From contig JAFXSC010000024.1 in NCBI GenBank assembly GCA_017525915.1, positions 1-64,000 of the forward strand: a stretch of DNA of 64,000 bases. The letters are read 5' to 3'. The notes under the pieces were generated by a model that had not been told where the DNA came from, did no database searches, and saw nothing but the letters and a program-made list of their open reading frames with translations. Both the position numbers and the translations under genes were made by a program. This DNA comes from Ruminococcus sp. GTDB taxonomy: Bacteria > Bacillota > Clostridia > Oscillospirales > Ruminococcaceae. The stretch's first letter is position 1. Every line of letters begins with the position of its first letter. This document shows positions 8,700-15,929 of the stretch, one piece after another.

Positions 8700-8715
8700 G
8701 CGCCCTTCGGGGCGC
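8700..8715 (+). terminator. Hairpin after the ATPase gene
   Basis: A 6-bp GC stem GCGCCC (8700-8705) / GGGCGC (8710-8715) with a TTCG loop begins 9 nt after the ATPase stop. No T-run follows, so it is a weak terminator or an RNA-stabilising hairpin. Confidence 0.4.
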
Positions 8716-8827
8716 ACCGTATACAATAATTATACTCTATATTTCATTATAGGTCAAGCAAATGTAGACCAAGAATCATAGTTAACACAAGTAATACGAC
8801 AAAGCCAATATTAGGAGAGTGGTTATT

Positions 8828-9010
8828 ATGGCTGAAAACAAAATTATCCTGCTGACTATCAAGGAAGCGGCAGCTTTAGTTGAAGGGCTGACTGAGTACA
8901 GGGTACGTCAGATGTGTATAAACGATCAGGTCCCGCACATCATGGCAGGTAAAAAGTATCTCATAAATAAGGACTTATTCCTCAGATACCTGCGCGGCGA
9001 AACTGCGTAA
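8828..9010 (+). CDS. Excisionase-like small DNA-binding protein
   Basis: A 60-aa protein with a winged-helix/MerR-type excisionase pattern: LTIKEAAALVEGLTEYRVRQ for the HTH and a short basic wing (MAGKKYLINKDLFLRYL). It lies 103 nt upstream of the tyrosine integrase, the usual xis-int arrangement. The start at 8828 is chosen because AGGAGAG lies 8 nt upstream; a GTG at 8819 overlaps that site. It probably directs excision and bends DNA at the attachment site. Confidence 0.75.
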   Translation: MAENKIILLTIKEAAALVEGLTEYRVRQMCINDQVPHIMAGKKYLINKDLFLRYLRGETA

Positions 9011-9025
9011 ATTAACAGAGTGAAA

Positions 9026-9087
9026 GGCGCGTTTCCGCTGGACTTTCCTGCCGAGTTATGGTAGAATGGTCTTGGTTGAAACGCGCC
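9026..9087. promoter_or_regulatory. Inverted repeat between xis and int
   Basis: A perfect 10-bp inverted repeat GGCGCGTTTC (9026-9035) / GAAACGCGCC (9078-9087) brackets a 42-nt region and ends 25 nt before the integrase start. It could form an RNA stem-loop that insulates or attenuates integrase expression, or be a binding site for Xis or Int. Confidence 0.5.
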
Positions 9088-9112
9088 GTATTATTGAACG
9101 GAGGTTTGATAT

Positions 9113-10384
9113 ATGGCAACTTTCAGAAAACGAAAGAATGGTTCTTATGAGATAAAAGTATCCTGCGGCTACGGTGTTGACGGAAGGCAGCACAATCAAT
9201 ACAAAAGCTACTATCCAGAACCCGGTATGACTCCCAAGCAGATAGAGAAGGAGGTCAACAGGCAGGCGGTACTGTTCGAGGAAGAATGCAAGAGAGGACA
9301 AATAACATCGGCGATAAAGTTTGAAACATTCGCCGAACAATGGCTTGAGGAGTATGCAAAGGTAAACCTGAGAGCTACGTCGTACTCAAAGATGAAACAG
9401 GTCACCAAGCGTATATATCCTGCTCTCGGTCACAAGCGTCTGGACAAAATAACGTCCCGCAACATACAAAAATTCATCATAGATCTGCTTGTTGACGAGA
9501 AGAATCTGAACAATGGCAAACCCCTTTCAAGGAAAACTGCCGTTCATCACCTGAACTTCATAAGTGACGTGTTCAGCTACGCAGTCAGAATGGGTATGCT
9601 GTCAGACAATCCTTGCAGGCGCGTAGTAGTTCCGAAAACTGAAGAAACTGAAAAGGAGATATATACGCTGGACGAGGTGAAAAAGCTGTTCAGCAATCTA
9701 TCCAATGAACCGTTAAACTATCAGGTGTATCTTACACTTGCGATTTACAGCGGATTCCGAAGAAGCGAAATGCTTGGTCTGGAATGGAAAGACATAGATT
9801 TCACATACAACACGATTAAGATACGACGTACATCTCAGTATACGCCTGAAAAAGGAATTTACACTGATACTACAAAAACGAAAAAGTCCCAGCGTATTTC
9901 AAAATTCCCAGAGACGGTAATGAAACTGTTGAAAAAATATCAGCAGGAGCAGTCAAAAGAAGCAGAGAGGCTCGGCAGTAAGTGGGAGTATCACGACAGG
10001 CTGTTCACTAAATGGAATGGAGCTCCCATGTATCCTGAAATGCCCTATAAGTGGTTAAAGGATTATTGTAAAAGAATAAAAATACCATTCCGAGGTGTCC
10101 ACTCTCTACGGCACTTGCATGCATCACTTCTCATATTTGAAGGAATAGATGTTGTAGCAGTTTCATCCGATATGGGACATAGTGCCGTAGGGACAACTTT
10201 GAACCTGTATTCTCATATGTTCCAGGAAGCAAGAGCTCGTAACTGCGATGCGATAACAAACGCCCTGAGATTTACAAACGAAGCCGCAACAGGAGGAACC
10301 AATAGCACAGAAGCTGAAGCAACGTGCTCAGACGAAAACGAGGACGAGCAGGAGGAAGAAAGCTTAGGGCTGACAATTTGCTAA
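9113..10384 (+). CDS. int: Tyrosine site-specific integrase
   Basis: A 423-aa phage/ICE-type tyrosine recombinase. The N-terminal arm-binding part (RKRKNGSYEIKVSCGYG) is followed by a SAM-like core-binding domain (about 70-170) and a catalytic domain: Arg in YSGFRRSEMLGLEW (about residue 215), HSLRH (about 330-334), MGHSAVGTTLNLYSH with the nucleophile Tyr near 365. The acidic C-terminal tail (DENEDEQEEE) is unusual. The gene ends 148 bp before a copy of the ssrA 3' end at 10532, so it is probably the enzyme that placed this element at ssrA. GGAGG precedes the ATG. Confidence 0.92.
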   Translation: MATFRKRKNGSYEIKVSCGYGVDGRQHNQYKSYYPEPGMTPKQIEKEVNRQAVLFEEECKRGQITSAIKFETFAEQWLEEYAKVNLRATSYSKMKQVTKRIYPALGHKRLDKITSRNIQKFIIDLLVDEKNLNNGKPLSRKTAVHHLNFISDVFSYAVRMGMLSDNPCRRVVVPKTEETEKEIYTLDEVKKLFSNLSNEPLNYQVYLTLAIYSGFRRSEMLGLEWKDIDFTYNTIKIRRTSQYTPEKGIYTDTTKTKKSQRISKFPETVMKLLKKYQQEQSKEAERLGSKWEYHDRLFTKWNGAPMYPEMPYKWLKDYCKRIKIPFRGVHSLRHLHASLLIFEGIDVVAVSSDMGHSAVGTTLNLYSHMFQEARARNCDAITNALRFTNEAATGGTNSTEAEATCSDENEDEQEEESLGLTIC

Positions 10385-10390
10385 AAATAG

Positions 10391-10417
10391 GTCCGCAGGG
10401 ACAAAAGCTCTGCGGAC
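10391..10417 (+). terminator. Hairpin after the integrase
   Basis: GTCCGCAG (10391-10398) pairs with CTGCGGAC (10410-10417), starting 7 nt after the integrase stop. No clear T-run follows. A second stem, CCTGCAA (10491-10497) with TTGCAGG (10516-10522), lies just before the attachment site. Confidence 0.45.
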
Positions 10418-10531
10418 TGCGCCAAAAATGGTTAAATTGTAAAACAAGTGGTTGATAAGTGGCTGCGGATAGTTTATGAAAAATAAGGAACCTGCAAGTG
10501 CCTATATTAAAGCATTTGCAGGCTCTAAATC

Positions 10532-10543
10532 TGGTGGAGGCGA
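10532..10543. other. Attachment-site core (copy of the ssrA 3' end)
   Basis: TGGTGGAGGCGA here is identical to the terminal 12 bases of ssrA as read on the plus strand (40728-40739) and to the copy at 40356-40367. Beyond the core the T-arm sequence is not conserved. Its place 148 bp downstream of the integrase matches a right-hand junction of the 1-10.5 kb element. The position fits an att core, but the 12-bp length alone is short. Confidence 0.6.
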
Positions 10544-10661
10544 TGCACGCCCCTCATTTTCTGCTTATTTTCAAGATTTCCGAAGTGCGACACCTCGATG
10601 TTTCGGTGTTTTCGCCGACTCGATGTTCACAGTTTATCTATCAGCTTAAAGAAATCTAGTC

Positions 10662-11342
10662 CTAATCTGTTAATGACTCAAACATTCTACGGAATGGTGC
10701 TAAGCATGGACTTTCAAAATCAAAAGCCCCGATCTTTGCAGCTTCGCCGATTTTACTTCCAATGTATTTATCGTCAGAAGCAAAATATGTATGGAGCTTG
10801 GATTTATGGATATGATGTATTTTATAATCAAACTTAGTTTGTAATTCTTTAAGATATTCTTGGATCATATCCATTTTTGATTCAGATTGCTTATCTATTA
10901 GTATCTGTAAACACAGATCTTCCAATGCTCCGTTTTTGAGTTCACCATTCTCAACAAATCCAGGTAGAATTCCGTATATGGTGTTTGGTCCATCTGAACT
11001 TATACCTAAAGAAAATGGCGCATCAGGAACTATTAAACCATTGTCTGAAAAGCATTGGTTTATAGAACGGACAGCAGCATCTGCATCTTTCTCAGCATCA
11101 CGAATTATGCCGATAGTTTTTAACTGTTCAAATCCGGACATTTGCATCCAAAGTCCAAGTTGCTTTTTTATATCCTCGTTTCCACCTATATCTTCAAGTT
11201 GGATCTCATTAAATTGGGTATACATCGGCTGTTTTTTTAAATAATCAAGATACCACATAAAGAAAAACTTTTCATCAATACCTTCACAAAGAATTAAATG
11301 CTTGATATTTGGTTGTATCTTTTTCTTATCCTCTTTTTTCAT
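10662..11342 (-). CDS. DUF3226/TOPRIM-like protein, partner of the upstream ATPase
   Basis: A 226-aa protein matching DUF3226 (TOPRIM-type): KHLILCEGIDEKFFF supplies the conserved glutamate near the N-terminus, and GIIRDAEKDADAAV supplies the acidic DxE/DxD-like pair. It starts 10 nt downstream of the ATPase gene with its own AGAGGTG site, so the two form one operon. Paired OLD-like ATPase plus TOPRIM nuclease genes are known in phage-defence systems such as PARIS and OLD/Gabija-type systems. A toxic nuclease effector held by the ATPase is the likely role (inference). Confidence 0.7.
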   Translation of the reverse strand: MKKEDKKKIQPNIKHLILCEGIDEKFFFMWYLDYLKKQPMYTQFNEIQLEDIGGNEDIKKQLGLWMQMSGFEQLKTIGIIRDAEKDADAAVRSINQCFSDNGLIVPDAPFSLGISSDGPNTIYGILPGFVENGELKNGALEDLCLQILIDKQSESKMDMIQEYLKELQTKFDYKIHHIHKSKLHTYFASDDKYIGSKIGEAAKIGAFDFESPCLAPFRRMFESLTD

Positions 11343-11352
11343 GATACACCTC

Positions 11353-12429
11353 TTATCTGACTTCCATTTCTGAATCTAAAGCCAGTTTTAGCTGTTCTGC
11401 ACTCATACACTTTGCAACGATCTGCTCATTGATCTGATCCAGGCGAACATAGCTGAATTTATCATCAGTACCTATTGCATCAGATGCGCCTTGAATACAT
11501 TCATAGCTATGCGTAGTTGCTATTACCTGAGTATTTACTTCATTTGCAGCTGAAATAATCATTTCCCAGATTTTTTTATGCATTGTATAATGGAAGCCGT
11601 TTTCTATTTCATCGATGAGGATAATAGCGTTTGGATTAGCAAGAATCGAGATACAAATGCTCATTAGCTTATTAATGCCGTCGCCCATGTAATCAACAGG
11701 AAGCTTTTGGCCATTCTCTAAAGTAACATATAACTTCGCAATTCCGTTCTGAACGATCGTTTTTATATCGGTTATTTCAGGATCAAACAATTTAAGAGCC
11801 TTTATAACGATATTGCTCTTACCTTCTAAGTCAATTTTTCCATATAGTTCAGCTAAGTTTGAACCACCATAACCAATTCTTGCACCTAAATACTGTGTGA
11901 AAGTACTGTTTCTTACCGGATTATTCTGCTGATTCAAGTCTTCTGTCTGAAGCTTACCGTCGAAACCAATATAAAATGCAATATTATCTTCTTCTGTACC
12001 ATTTGTTGCAGATATCGATAAATACTGGTCAAGTACATTATTGTTAGACAGCTTCAGTGTATCATTAACAGGCAGGATTTCGCCAACCTGTTTATCAGCT
12101 TTCTTACCGTTTTCCAGCGAAACTGTAACTGTTTTAGTACTATTTTCTTCGCCCTTTTTGATGCACATTTTCTTTTCTGTTGATGCCAGATTGAAGTAAG
12201 ACTTCCACAACTCTGTAACAGTTGAAGCCTGAGCACCTCGGATCATATTCAACTTGAGAAAAGTGTCCGCTTGAGCATAACTGTTTGAAAAGAAAATTGC
12301 TTCCAGAACAGTGGATTTTCCTACATTGTTTTTTCCTGCAATCAAAGTAACCGGACTCAGCTTCGGGATTTTCAGGTCACGAAGTATTTTGAAATTCTTA
12401 ATACTTAATTCATTGATCACAAGGTTCAC
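11353..12429 (-). CDS. AAA/ABC-type ATPase of an OLD-like defence pair
   Basis: A 358-aa ATPase with an ABC/SMC-like head: Walker A AGKNNVGKSTVLEAIF near residues 31-46, a signature-like region preceding PVDYMGDGINKLMSI, Walker B AIILIDEIENGFHY, and the switch histidine in ATTHSYECI. The architecture fits AAA_15/AAA_21 proteins that sense phage or DNA and control a paired nuclease. It is followed by the TOPRIM gene at 10662-11342. It starts with ATG at 12429 behind GGAGAG and has a good promoter at 12536-12564. Confidence 0.8.
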   Translation of the reverse strand: MNLVINELSIKNFKILRDLKIPKLSPVTLIAGKNNVGKSTVLEAIFFSNSYAQADTFLKLNMIRGAQASTVTELWKSYFNLASTEKKMCIKKGEENSTKTVTVSLENGKKADKQVGEILPVNDTLKLSNNNVLDQYLSISATNGTEEDNIAFYIGFDGKLQTEDLNQQNNPVRNSTFTQYLGARIGYGGSNLAELYGKIDLEGKSNIVIKALKLFDPEITDIKTIVQNGIAKLYVTLENGQKLPVDYMGDGINKLMSICISILANPNAIILIDEIENGFHYTMHKKIWEMIISAANEVNTQVIATTHSYECIQGASDAIGTDDKFSYVRLDQINEQIVAKCMSAEQLKLALDSEMEVR

Positions 12430-12535
12430 TCTCCTTTGAGTTGGCTTATCGTTTTATTACACTTCAATTTGGTATTTGAGGATTACAGCCAAATTATTTA
12501 TGTATTGTTATTAACCATACTTTTGACTTAATGGT

Positions 12536-12564
12536 ATTATATCACATATGGCTCAGAAAAGCAA
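12536..12564 (-). promoter_or_regulatory. Promoter of the ATPase/TOPRIM pair
   Basis: Minus strand: TTGCTT (12564-12559), 17-bp spacer, TATAAT (12541-12536), about 107 nt upstream of the ATPase start. The rest of the 12430-12712 gap is AT-rich and holds no ORF that I can support. Confidence 0.6.
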
Positions 12565-12712
12565 GGTAATTGCAAAATAGTTGCATTTCTGTTTTGTGCA
12601 TCAGAATATACTATCAAAGTACACACTTGTATTATACACATAATTATGATATTGTTTTTCGGGCATTTCTCCGAAAAGCTTATTCAGCATACGAAATTAC
12701 CTCTCAGGCTTA

Positions 12713-12943
12713 TTATTTGCAGCTTTTTGCTGAATTATTGCTGTGATTGTTTTGAGATATATACTCATCAATATCATTCATCAGGTATTCTTCACCAACA
12801 GTATGAAGTGCGCCATAGCATTTGATAATGTACTCATTAACTCCGCTTTTCTCGAAGATCTCCGCAACTTCCTTTCCGGAAAGTTTTTTATAGTAGCGAT
12901 AACGCTCCATGCAGTATATCAGGAATTCACTTTCTCTGCTCAT
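12713..12943 (-). CDS. DUF3791-like small protein
   Basis: A 76-aa protein: SEFLIYCMERYRYYKKLSG, then VAEIFEKSGVNEYIIKCYGALHTVG, matching DUF3791. DUF3791 genes commonly accompany DUF3990 genes and have been suggested to form toxin-antitoxin-like or accessory pairs; a partial DUF3990 gene indeed lies two genes upstream. GGAGG precedes the ATG. The C-terminal tail is asparagine/serine-rich (NNHSNNSAK). Confidence 0.65.
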   Translation of the reverse strand: MSRESEFLIYCMERYRYYKKLSGKEVAEIFEKSGVNEYIIKCYGALHTVGEEYLMNDIDEYISQNNHSNNSAKSCK

Positions 12944-12945
12944 TT

Positions 12946-13185
12946 TTAAGCCTCCTCCGGATAGTCATAGCTTCCAGTCAGCAGTTCATCCTGATACATA
13001 GTGTAGAGCAGCAAAGGACTATAGTGCCATAACTTAGACTTTTCATCTGATAATTCACTGTAAAGCCGTGAATTGTAAAACCTGTCAATTGCATCTATGT
13101 CAGAAATATTGCTGTTCTCCGTTATTTTATCTATGATTTGCGGCACTATAAGCGTCAAGAGAGAATTGAATTGATTTTCATTCAT
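12946..13185 (-). CDS. Hypothetical small protein next to DUF3791/DUF3990
   Basis: A 79-aa protein (MNENQFNSLLTLIVPQII...) with a central IDRFYNSRLYSELSDEKSKL motif. It lies between the DUF3990 fragment (4-nt overlap, ATGA type) and DUF3791 and has its own GAGGAGG site. Genes with this phrase are often found with DUF3791/DUF3990 sets, so it is probably the third member; no function is assigned. Confidence 0.6.
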   Translation of the reverse strand: MNENQFNSLLTLIVPQIIDKITENSNISDIDAIDRFYNSRLYSELSDEKSKLWHYSPLLLYTMYQDELLTGSYDYPEEA

Positions 13186-13523
13186 ACAAACAGCCTCCTC
13201 TGGAACTTCAAATATTCAAGAGATTTTTCTGATGTGAAAACAAGCTGGTTGTAAAGCTTCCTTATTTTTAAAGCTTCAAGTGTCTGCTCTTTTGAAAGTA
13301 TTCCGGTCATGTAAAGTGTAATTGTCCTGTATACATCATCATTTGCAACCGGACCGAATATCAGGTCATATTGATCTCCGCTGTATGTTCCTTGCCTATT
13401 TTGTGCAACAAAATCAAGCCAATCTTCATTCGGTTCATCGAAAGAGAGAACTTTGCATTCAGAAAAAGCAGTTGTTTCATCTATTTCATATATGTTAAGT
13501 GTTGCAGTACCGTTGCAGATCAA
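13182..13523 (-). pseudogene. DUF3990 protein, N-terminally truncated
   Basis: The 113-aa ORF covers the C-terminal part of DUF3990: NEDWLDFVAQNRQG, YDLIFGPVANDDVYRTITLY and SLEYLKFQ. The N-terminal half that normally begins with a HGS motif and a DFGKGFY-like segment is missing. The first residues (MICNGTATLN) read through a junction to a foreign fragment, the start of an ATPase gene in another frame (13495-13575). The intact protein resembles ADP-ribosyltransferase-type toxins (inference from family), so this copy has probably lost its catalytic part. Confidence 0.65.
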
Positions 13524-13575
13524 ACTTGAAAACAGCGTCTCTGTTTTTTACTTCAATATGATGTGTTCCTGTCAT
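13495..13575 (-). pseudogene. 5' stub of an ATP-binding protein gene
   Basis: A 26-codon ORF reading MTGTHHIEVKNRDAVFKFDL then LQR before leaving its original frame. The phrase HIEVKNRDAVFKFDLQR matches the extreme N-terminus of ATP-binding proteins in which NITIVRG and a Walker A loop usually follow. Here the sequence jumps into the DUF3990 remnant. The stub lies 7 nt after the DUF4869 gene, the usual neighbour of such ATPases, so a deletion fused the two loci. Confidence 0.55.
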
Positions 13576-13582
13576 AGCTGCC

Positions 13583-14020
13583 TCACACAAATTCTCCGGC
13601 TTCTGCAACGAGATCGCCCATATTCTTTACGATCTTACCGGTATTAAGCACTCTGATCTTAAACTCGCCCTTGCCGAAATCCATCAGATGACGCAGATTG
13701 ATGATCACTTTCTTATCATCTGCGATTCTCAGTATCCACTCTGCACAGTTATCACCGCAGGTGGAAGCGTTGAAGACCTTTGTTTTGTCATAGGCGATCA
13801 GCAGAAGTGTCTTCACACCACCAGACAGTTTTTTAGGGCTCATATTTCCAAAAACAGGACTGGCAATGGTCTTTTCATCAATGACCTCAGAATGATCTAC
13901 GGCTTGTATGATCTCTCTTGACAGCGGTTTAGTGATCCAGCTGTCCTTATATGTGTTATTAAAGTAGATATTGGTATTGTAGATCGCATCGGGCATATCT
14001 CCGAAATAAACATTCAGCAT
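13583..14020 (-). CDS. DUF4869 family protein
   Basis: A 145-aa protein starting MLNVYFGDMPDAIYNTNIYF and containing FGNMSPKKLSGGVKTLLLIAYD, matching DUF4869. In related genomes it normally precedes an ATP-binding protein gene, of which only a stub remains here (13495-13575). Function unknown; the pair may be a defence or mobile-element accessory module. It appears full length, with a strong promoter (14076-14104) and AGAGGTG site. Confidence 0.65.
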   Translation of the reverse strand: MLNVYFGDMPDAIYNTNIYFNNTYKDSWITKPLSREIIQAVDHSEVIDEKTIASPVFGNMSPKKLSGGVKTLLLIAYDKTKVFNASTCGDNCAEWILRIADDKKVIINLRHLMDFGKGEFKIRVLNTGKIVKNMGDLVAEAGEFV

Positions 14021-14075
14021 TGCGTATCACCTCTGTTTATAATATTGGCATATATGGTCAAAGTATTCTAATGCT

Positions 14076-14104
14076 ATTATACCACATCGTCCTCAGAAAC
14101 GCAA
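14076..14104 (-). promoter_or_regulatory. Promoter of the DUF4869 gene
   Basis: Minus strand: TTGCGT (14104-14099), 17-bp spacer, TATAAT (14081-14076), 56 nt upstream of the start. The spacer (TTCTGAGGACGATGTGG) resembles that of the promoter at 12536-12564 (TTCTGAGCCATATGTGA), so the two may be co-regulated. Confidence 0.6.
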
Positions 14105-14200
14105 TATATTTGTAAAAGAATTATCAATGAACTTTTCGTAGGTTTTCCTGAATCAGAAAAAAGCACCTTTGTTAGTTTCGCAAATTTTCTTCAAAAGTAA

Positions 14201-14229
14201 TTGCATTCCATACACCATGCTGATAAAAT
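14201..14229 (+). promoter_or_regulatory. Promoter of the serine recombinase at 14269
   Basis: TTGCAT (14201-14206), 17-bp spacer, TAAAAT (14224-14229), 40 nt upstream of the recombinase start on the plus strand. Confidence 0.5.
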
Positions 14230-14268
14230 AATGATGACCGGTCCAAAAATGCGAAAGGAATGCAGACA

Positions 14269-15555
14269 ATGGATAACAAACCGCTAAGAGTAGCCTGTTA
14301 TGCAAGGTACTCAACAAGTATGCAGAGAGAGGAGTCGATATCAGCACAGCTCAGGGCAATGAAGAAGTTCTGCGCAGATAATGGCTGGAAGATCGTAGGG
14401 AAATATGTTGATGAGGCTTATAGTGCGACTACCGACAAGCGTCCGCAGTTTCAGCAGATGATCGCAGATTCCAACAAGAGAGAGTTCGACATCGTGCTTG
14501 TGCATAAGCTGGATAGATTTGCAAGAAACCGCTATGATTCAAGCCTTTATAAGCAAAAACTCCGCAAGAACGGAGTAAAGCTGTGCAGTGTACTGGAGAG
14601 ACTCGACAGCAGTCCTGAGTCCATACTTCTGGAAGGGCTTCTCGAATCTATCAACGAGTTCTATTCAGCCAATTTAGCAAGAGAAAGCATGAAGGGGATG
14701 AAGGAGAATGCTTACAAGTGTTTATTCAACGGCGGCTGTCCCGGACTTGGATATGATATTGATGAATCACATCACTATGTGATCAACGAACAGGAAGCAA
14801 AGGCAGTCATGCTGATCTTCAGTATGTATCTCTGCGACTATTCTTATCAGCAGATAGCCGATGCACTGAATGCCGACGGATTTCTCACCAAGATCGGTAA
14901 GCCGTTTACAAGAAACTCCTTCATTGAGATCCTGAGGAACGAAAAGTACACAGGCGTGTATATCTTCAACCGTTCGGAGTCTAAGGGATATGACAACAAA
15001 CGCAACAGCCACAGGAACAAACCGTCTGAGGAGATCATTCGCATTGAAGGCGGTATACCTGCTATTATCAGCCGTGAGACATGGGCGGCTGCTGAGAAAA
15101 AACGTATCGCTCATATGCACCGTTCAAGGCATTGCAACTGTGTGTATCTGCTCAGTAAATTAGTTGTATGCGGAGTATGCCATCACTCAATGAATGGCAC
15201 TATACGGTTAAGACCAACTCTTCCGTCTTATCATACCTACACCTGTGGTACGAAAAAAGCTGACTGTGATAATCCGAAAGAGATCGAAAAGAACAGCCTT
15301 GAAGAGTATGTCATAGAGCTCGTCAGGAAGAAGTGCCTTGACTATTCTGAACCGTCAGTTAAAGAGAGTTTCCTTACCCTTGACAGGGACTCCTACGAAT
15401 TCAGAACACTCCTTCAACGTTTTATAGATCGTATCGAGGTATACCCAGAAACGGTCGTAGTGAAGCTGTTTGTCAAAGGAAATGTCAAGTCGTTCAGACA
15501 TAACCGCAGAGCTTTCAAGACTCCTTCACAGAGGTGTTTCAAGGACAAAAAATAA
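14269..15555 (+). CDS. Large serine recombinase lacking the coiled coil
   Basis: A 428-aa recombinase. VACYARYSTSMQREESISAQ holds the catalytic serine; VLVHKLDRFARNRYD and the LLESINEFYSANLARESMKG helix complete the catalytic domain. A recombinase domain with GGCPGLGYDI follows, then a zinc ribbon (CGVCHHSM...YTCGTKKADC). Compared with the paralogue at 29434 it lacks about 90 residues of coiled coil between the zinc ribbon and the C-terminal strand FIDRIEVYPE; the junction is near KKCLDYSEPS. The coiled coil is needed for controlled synapsis in large serine integrases, so this copy may be impaired. Start 14269 is preferred over 14260 because AAAGGA ends at 14259. Confidence 0.85.
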   Translation: MDNKPLRVACYARYSTSMQREESISAQLRAMKKFCADNGWKIVGKYVDEAYSATTDKRPQFQQMIADSNKREFDIVLVHKLDRFARNRYDSSLYKQKLRKNGVKLCSVLERLDSSPESILLEGLLESINEFYSANLARESMKGMKENAYKCLFNGGCPGLGYDIDESHHYVINEQEAKAVMLIFSMYLCDYSYQQIADALNADGFLTKIGKPFTRNSFIEILRNEKYTGVYIFNRSESKGYDNKRNSHRNKPSEEIIRIEGGIPAIISRETWAAAEKKRIAHMHRSRHCNCVYLLSKLVVCGVCHHSMNGTIRLRPTLPSYHTYTCGTKKADCDNPKEIEKNSLEEYVIELVRKKCLDYSEPSVKESFLTLDRDSYEFRTLLQRFIDRIEVYPETVVVKLFVKGNVKSFRHNRRAFKTPSQRCFKDKK

Positions 15556-15821
15556 CGTCACCACTATTATATTTTACTTATTTTTGCAATCGTTTTCTTA
15601 TTCCATATCATAATTCTACCACGAAAGCAGCAGCAACCCTTATGGCTATTTTATGGGATATTCTTAGAAATCTCTTTATGAGCCATAAGGGTTGCTGTAT
15701 TTTTGTGTTTGTTTTTTAGTATATATTCCATCACTATTATATTTATATTATTTTTATATTTATATAAATATTATTACTAATATAAAGATGATAGATAAAA
15801 GATAATAAAACTTATAAAAGA
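15556..15821. other. AT-rich gap with a 17-bp inverted repeat
   Basis: The gap between the recombinase and hsdR holds a perfect 17-bp inverted repeat (15631-15647 and 15681-15697) with a 33-nt loop followed by TATTTTTGTGTTTG. It can act as a bidirectional terminator between the convergent genes. The next 120 bases are extremely AT-rich (TATTT/ATAAA runs) with no ORF. The GC-rich stretch that follows is listed separately. Confidence 0.55.
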
Positions 15822-15923
15822 TTGCCCTCGTAAGAGGGCTGACAGCAGACGAGCGCCAGCGAGTGTATGCTGGCATTGCTCAGCGCAGCTGCCTGCACGG
15901 AGTGCCACTGCCCGTGGAGGGCG
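15822..15923 (-). other. GC-rich structured stretch after hsdR
   Basis: About 100 GC-rich bases sit between AT-rich DNA and the hsdR stop. They contain several small hairpins: GCCCTC/GAGGGC around TTAC, GCCAGC/GCTGGC, and a CCACGGGCAGTGG-like stem. On the minus strand the distal GAGGGC is followed by AATCTTTTATAAGTTTT, as in a terminator. It may be the folded 3' end of the restriction-operon transcript or a remnant of a structured element such as an oriT or repeat. Confidence 0.35.
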
Positions 15924-15929
15924 ATTATA

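Noticed and set aside
10598..10837. 79-aa plus-strand ORF next to the attachment site
   Set aside because: It overlaps the end of the TOPRIM gene on the other strand and has no start signal.
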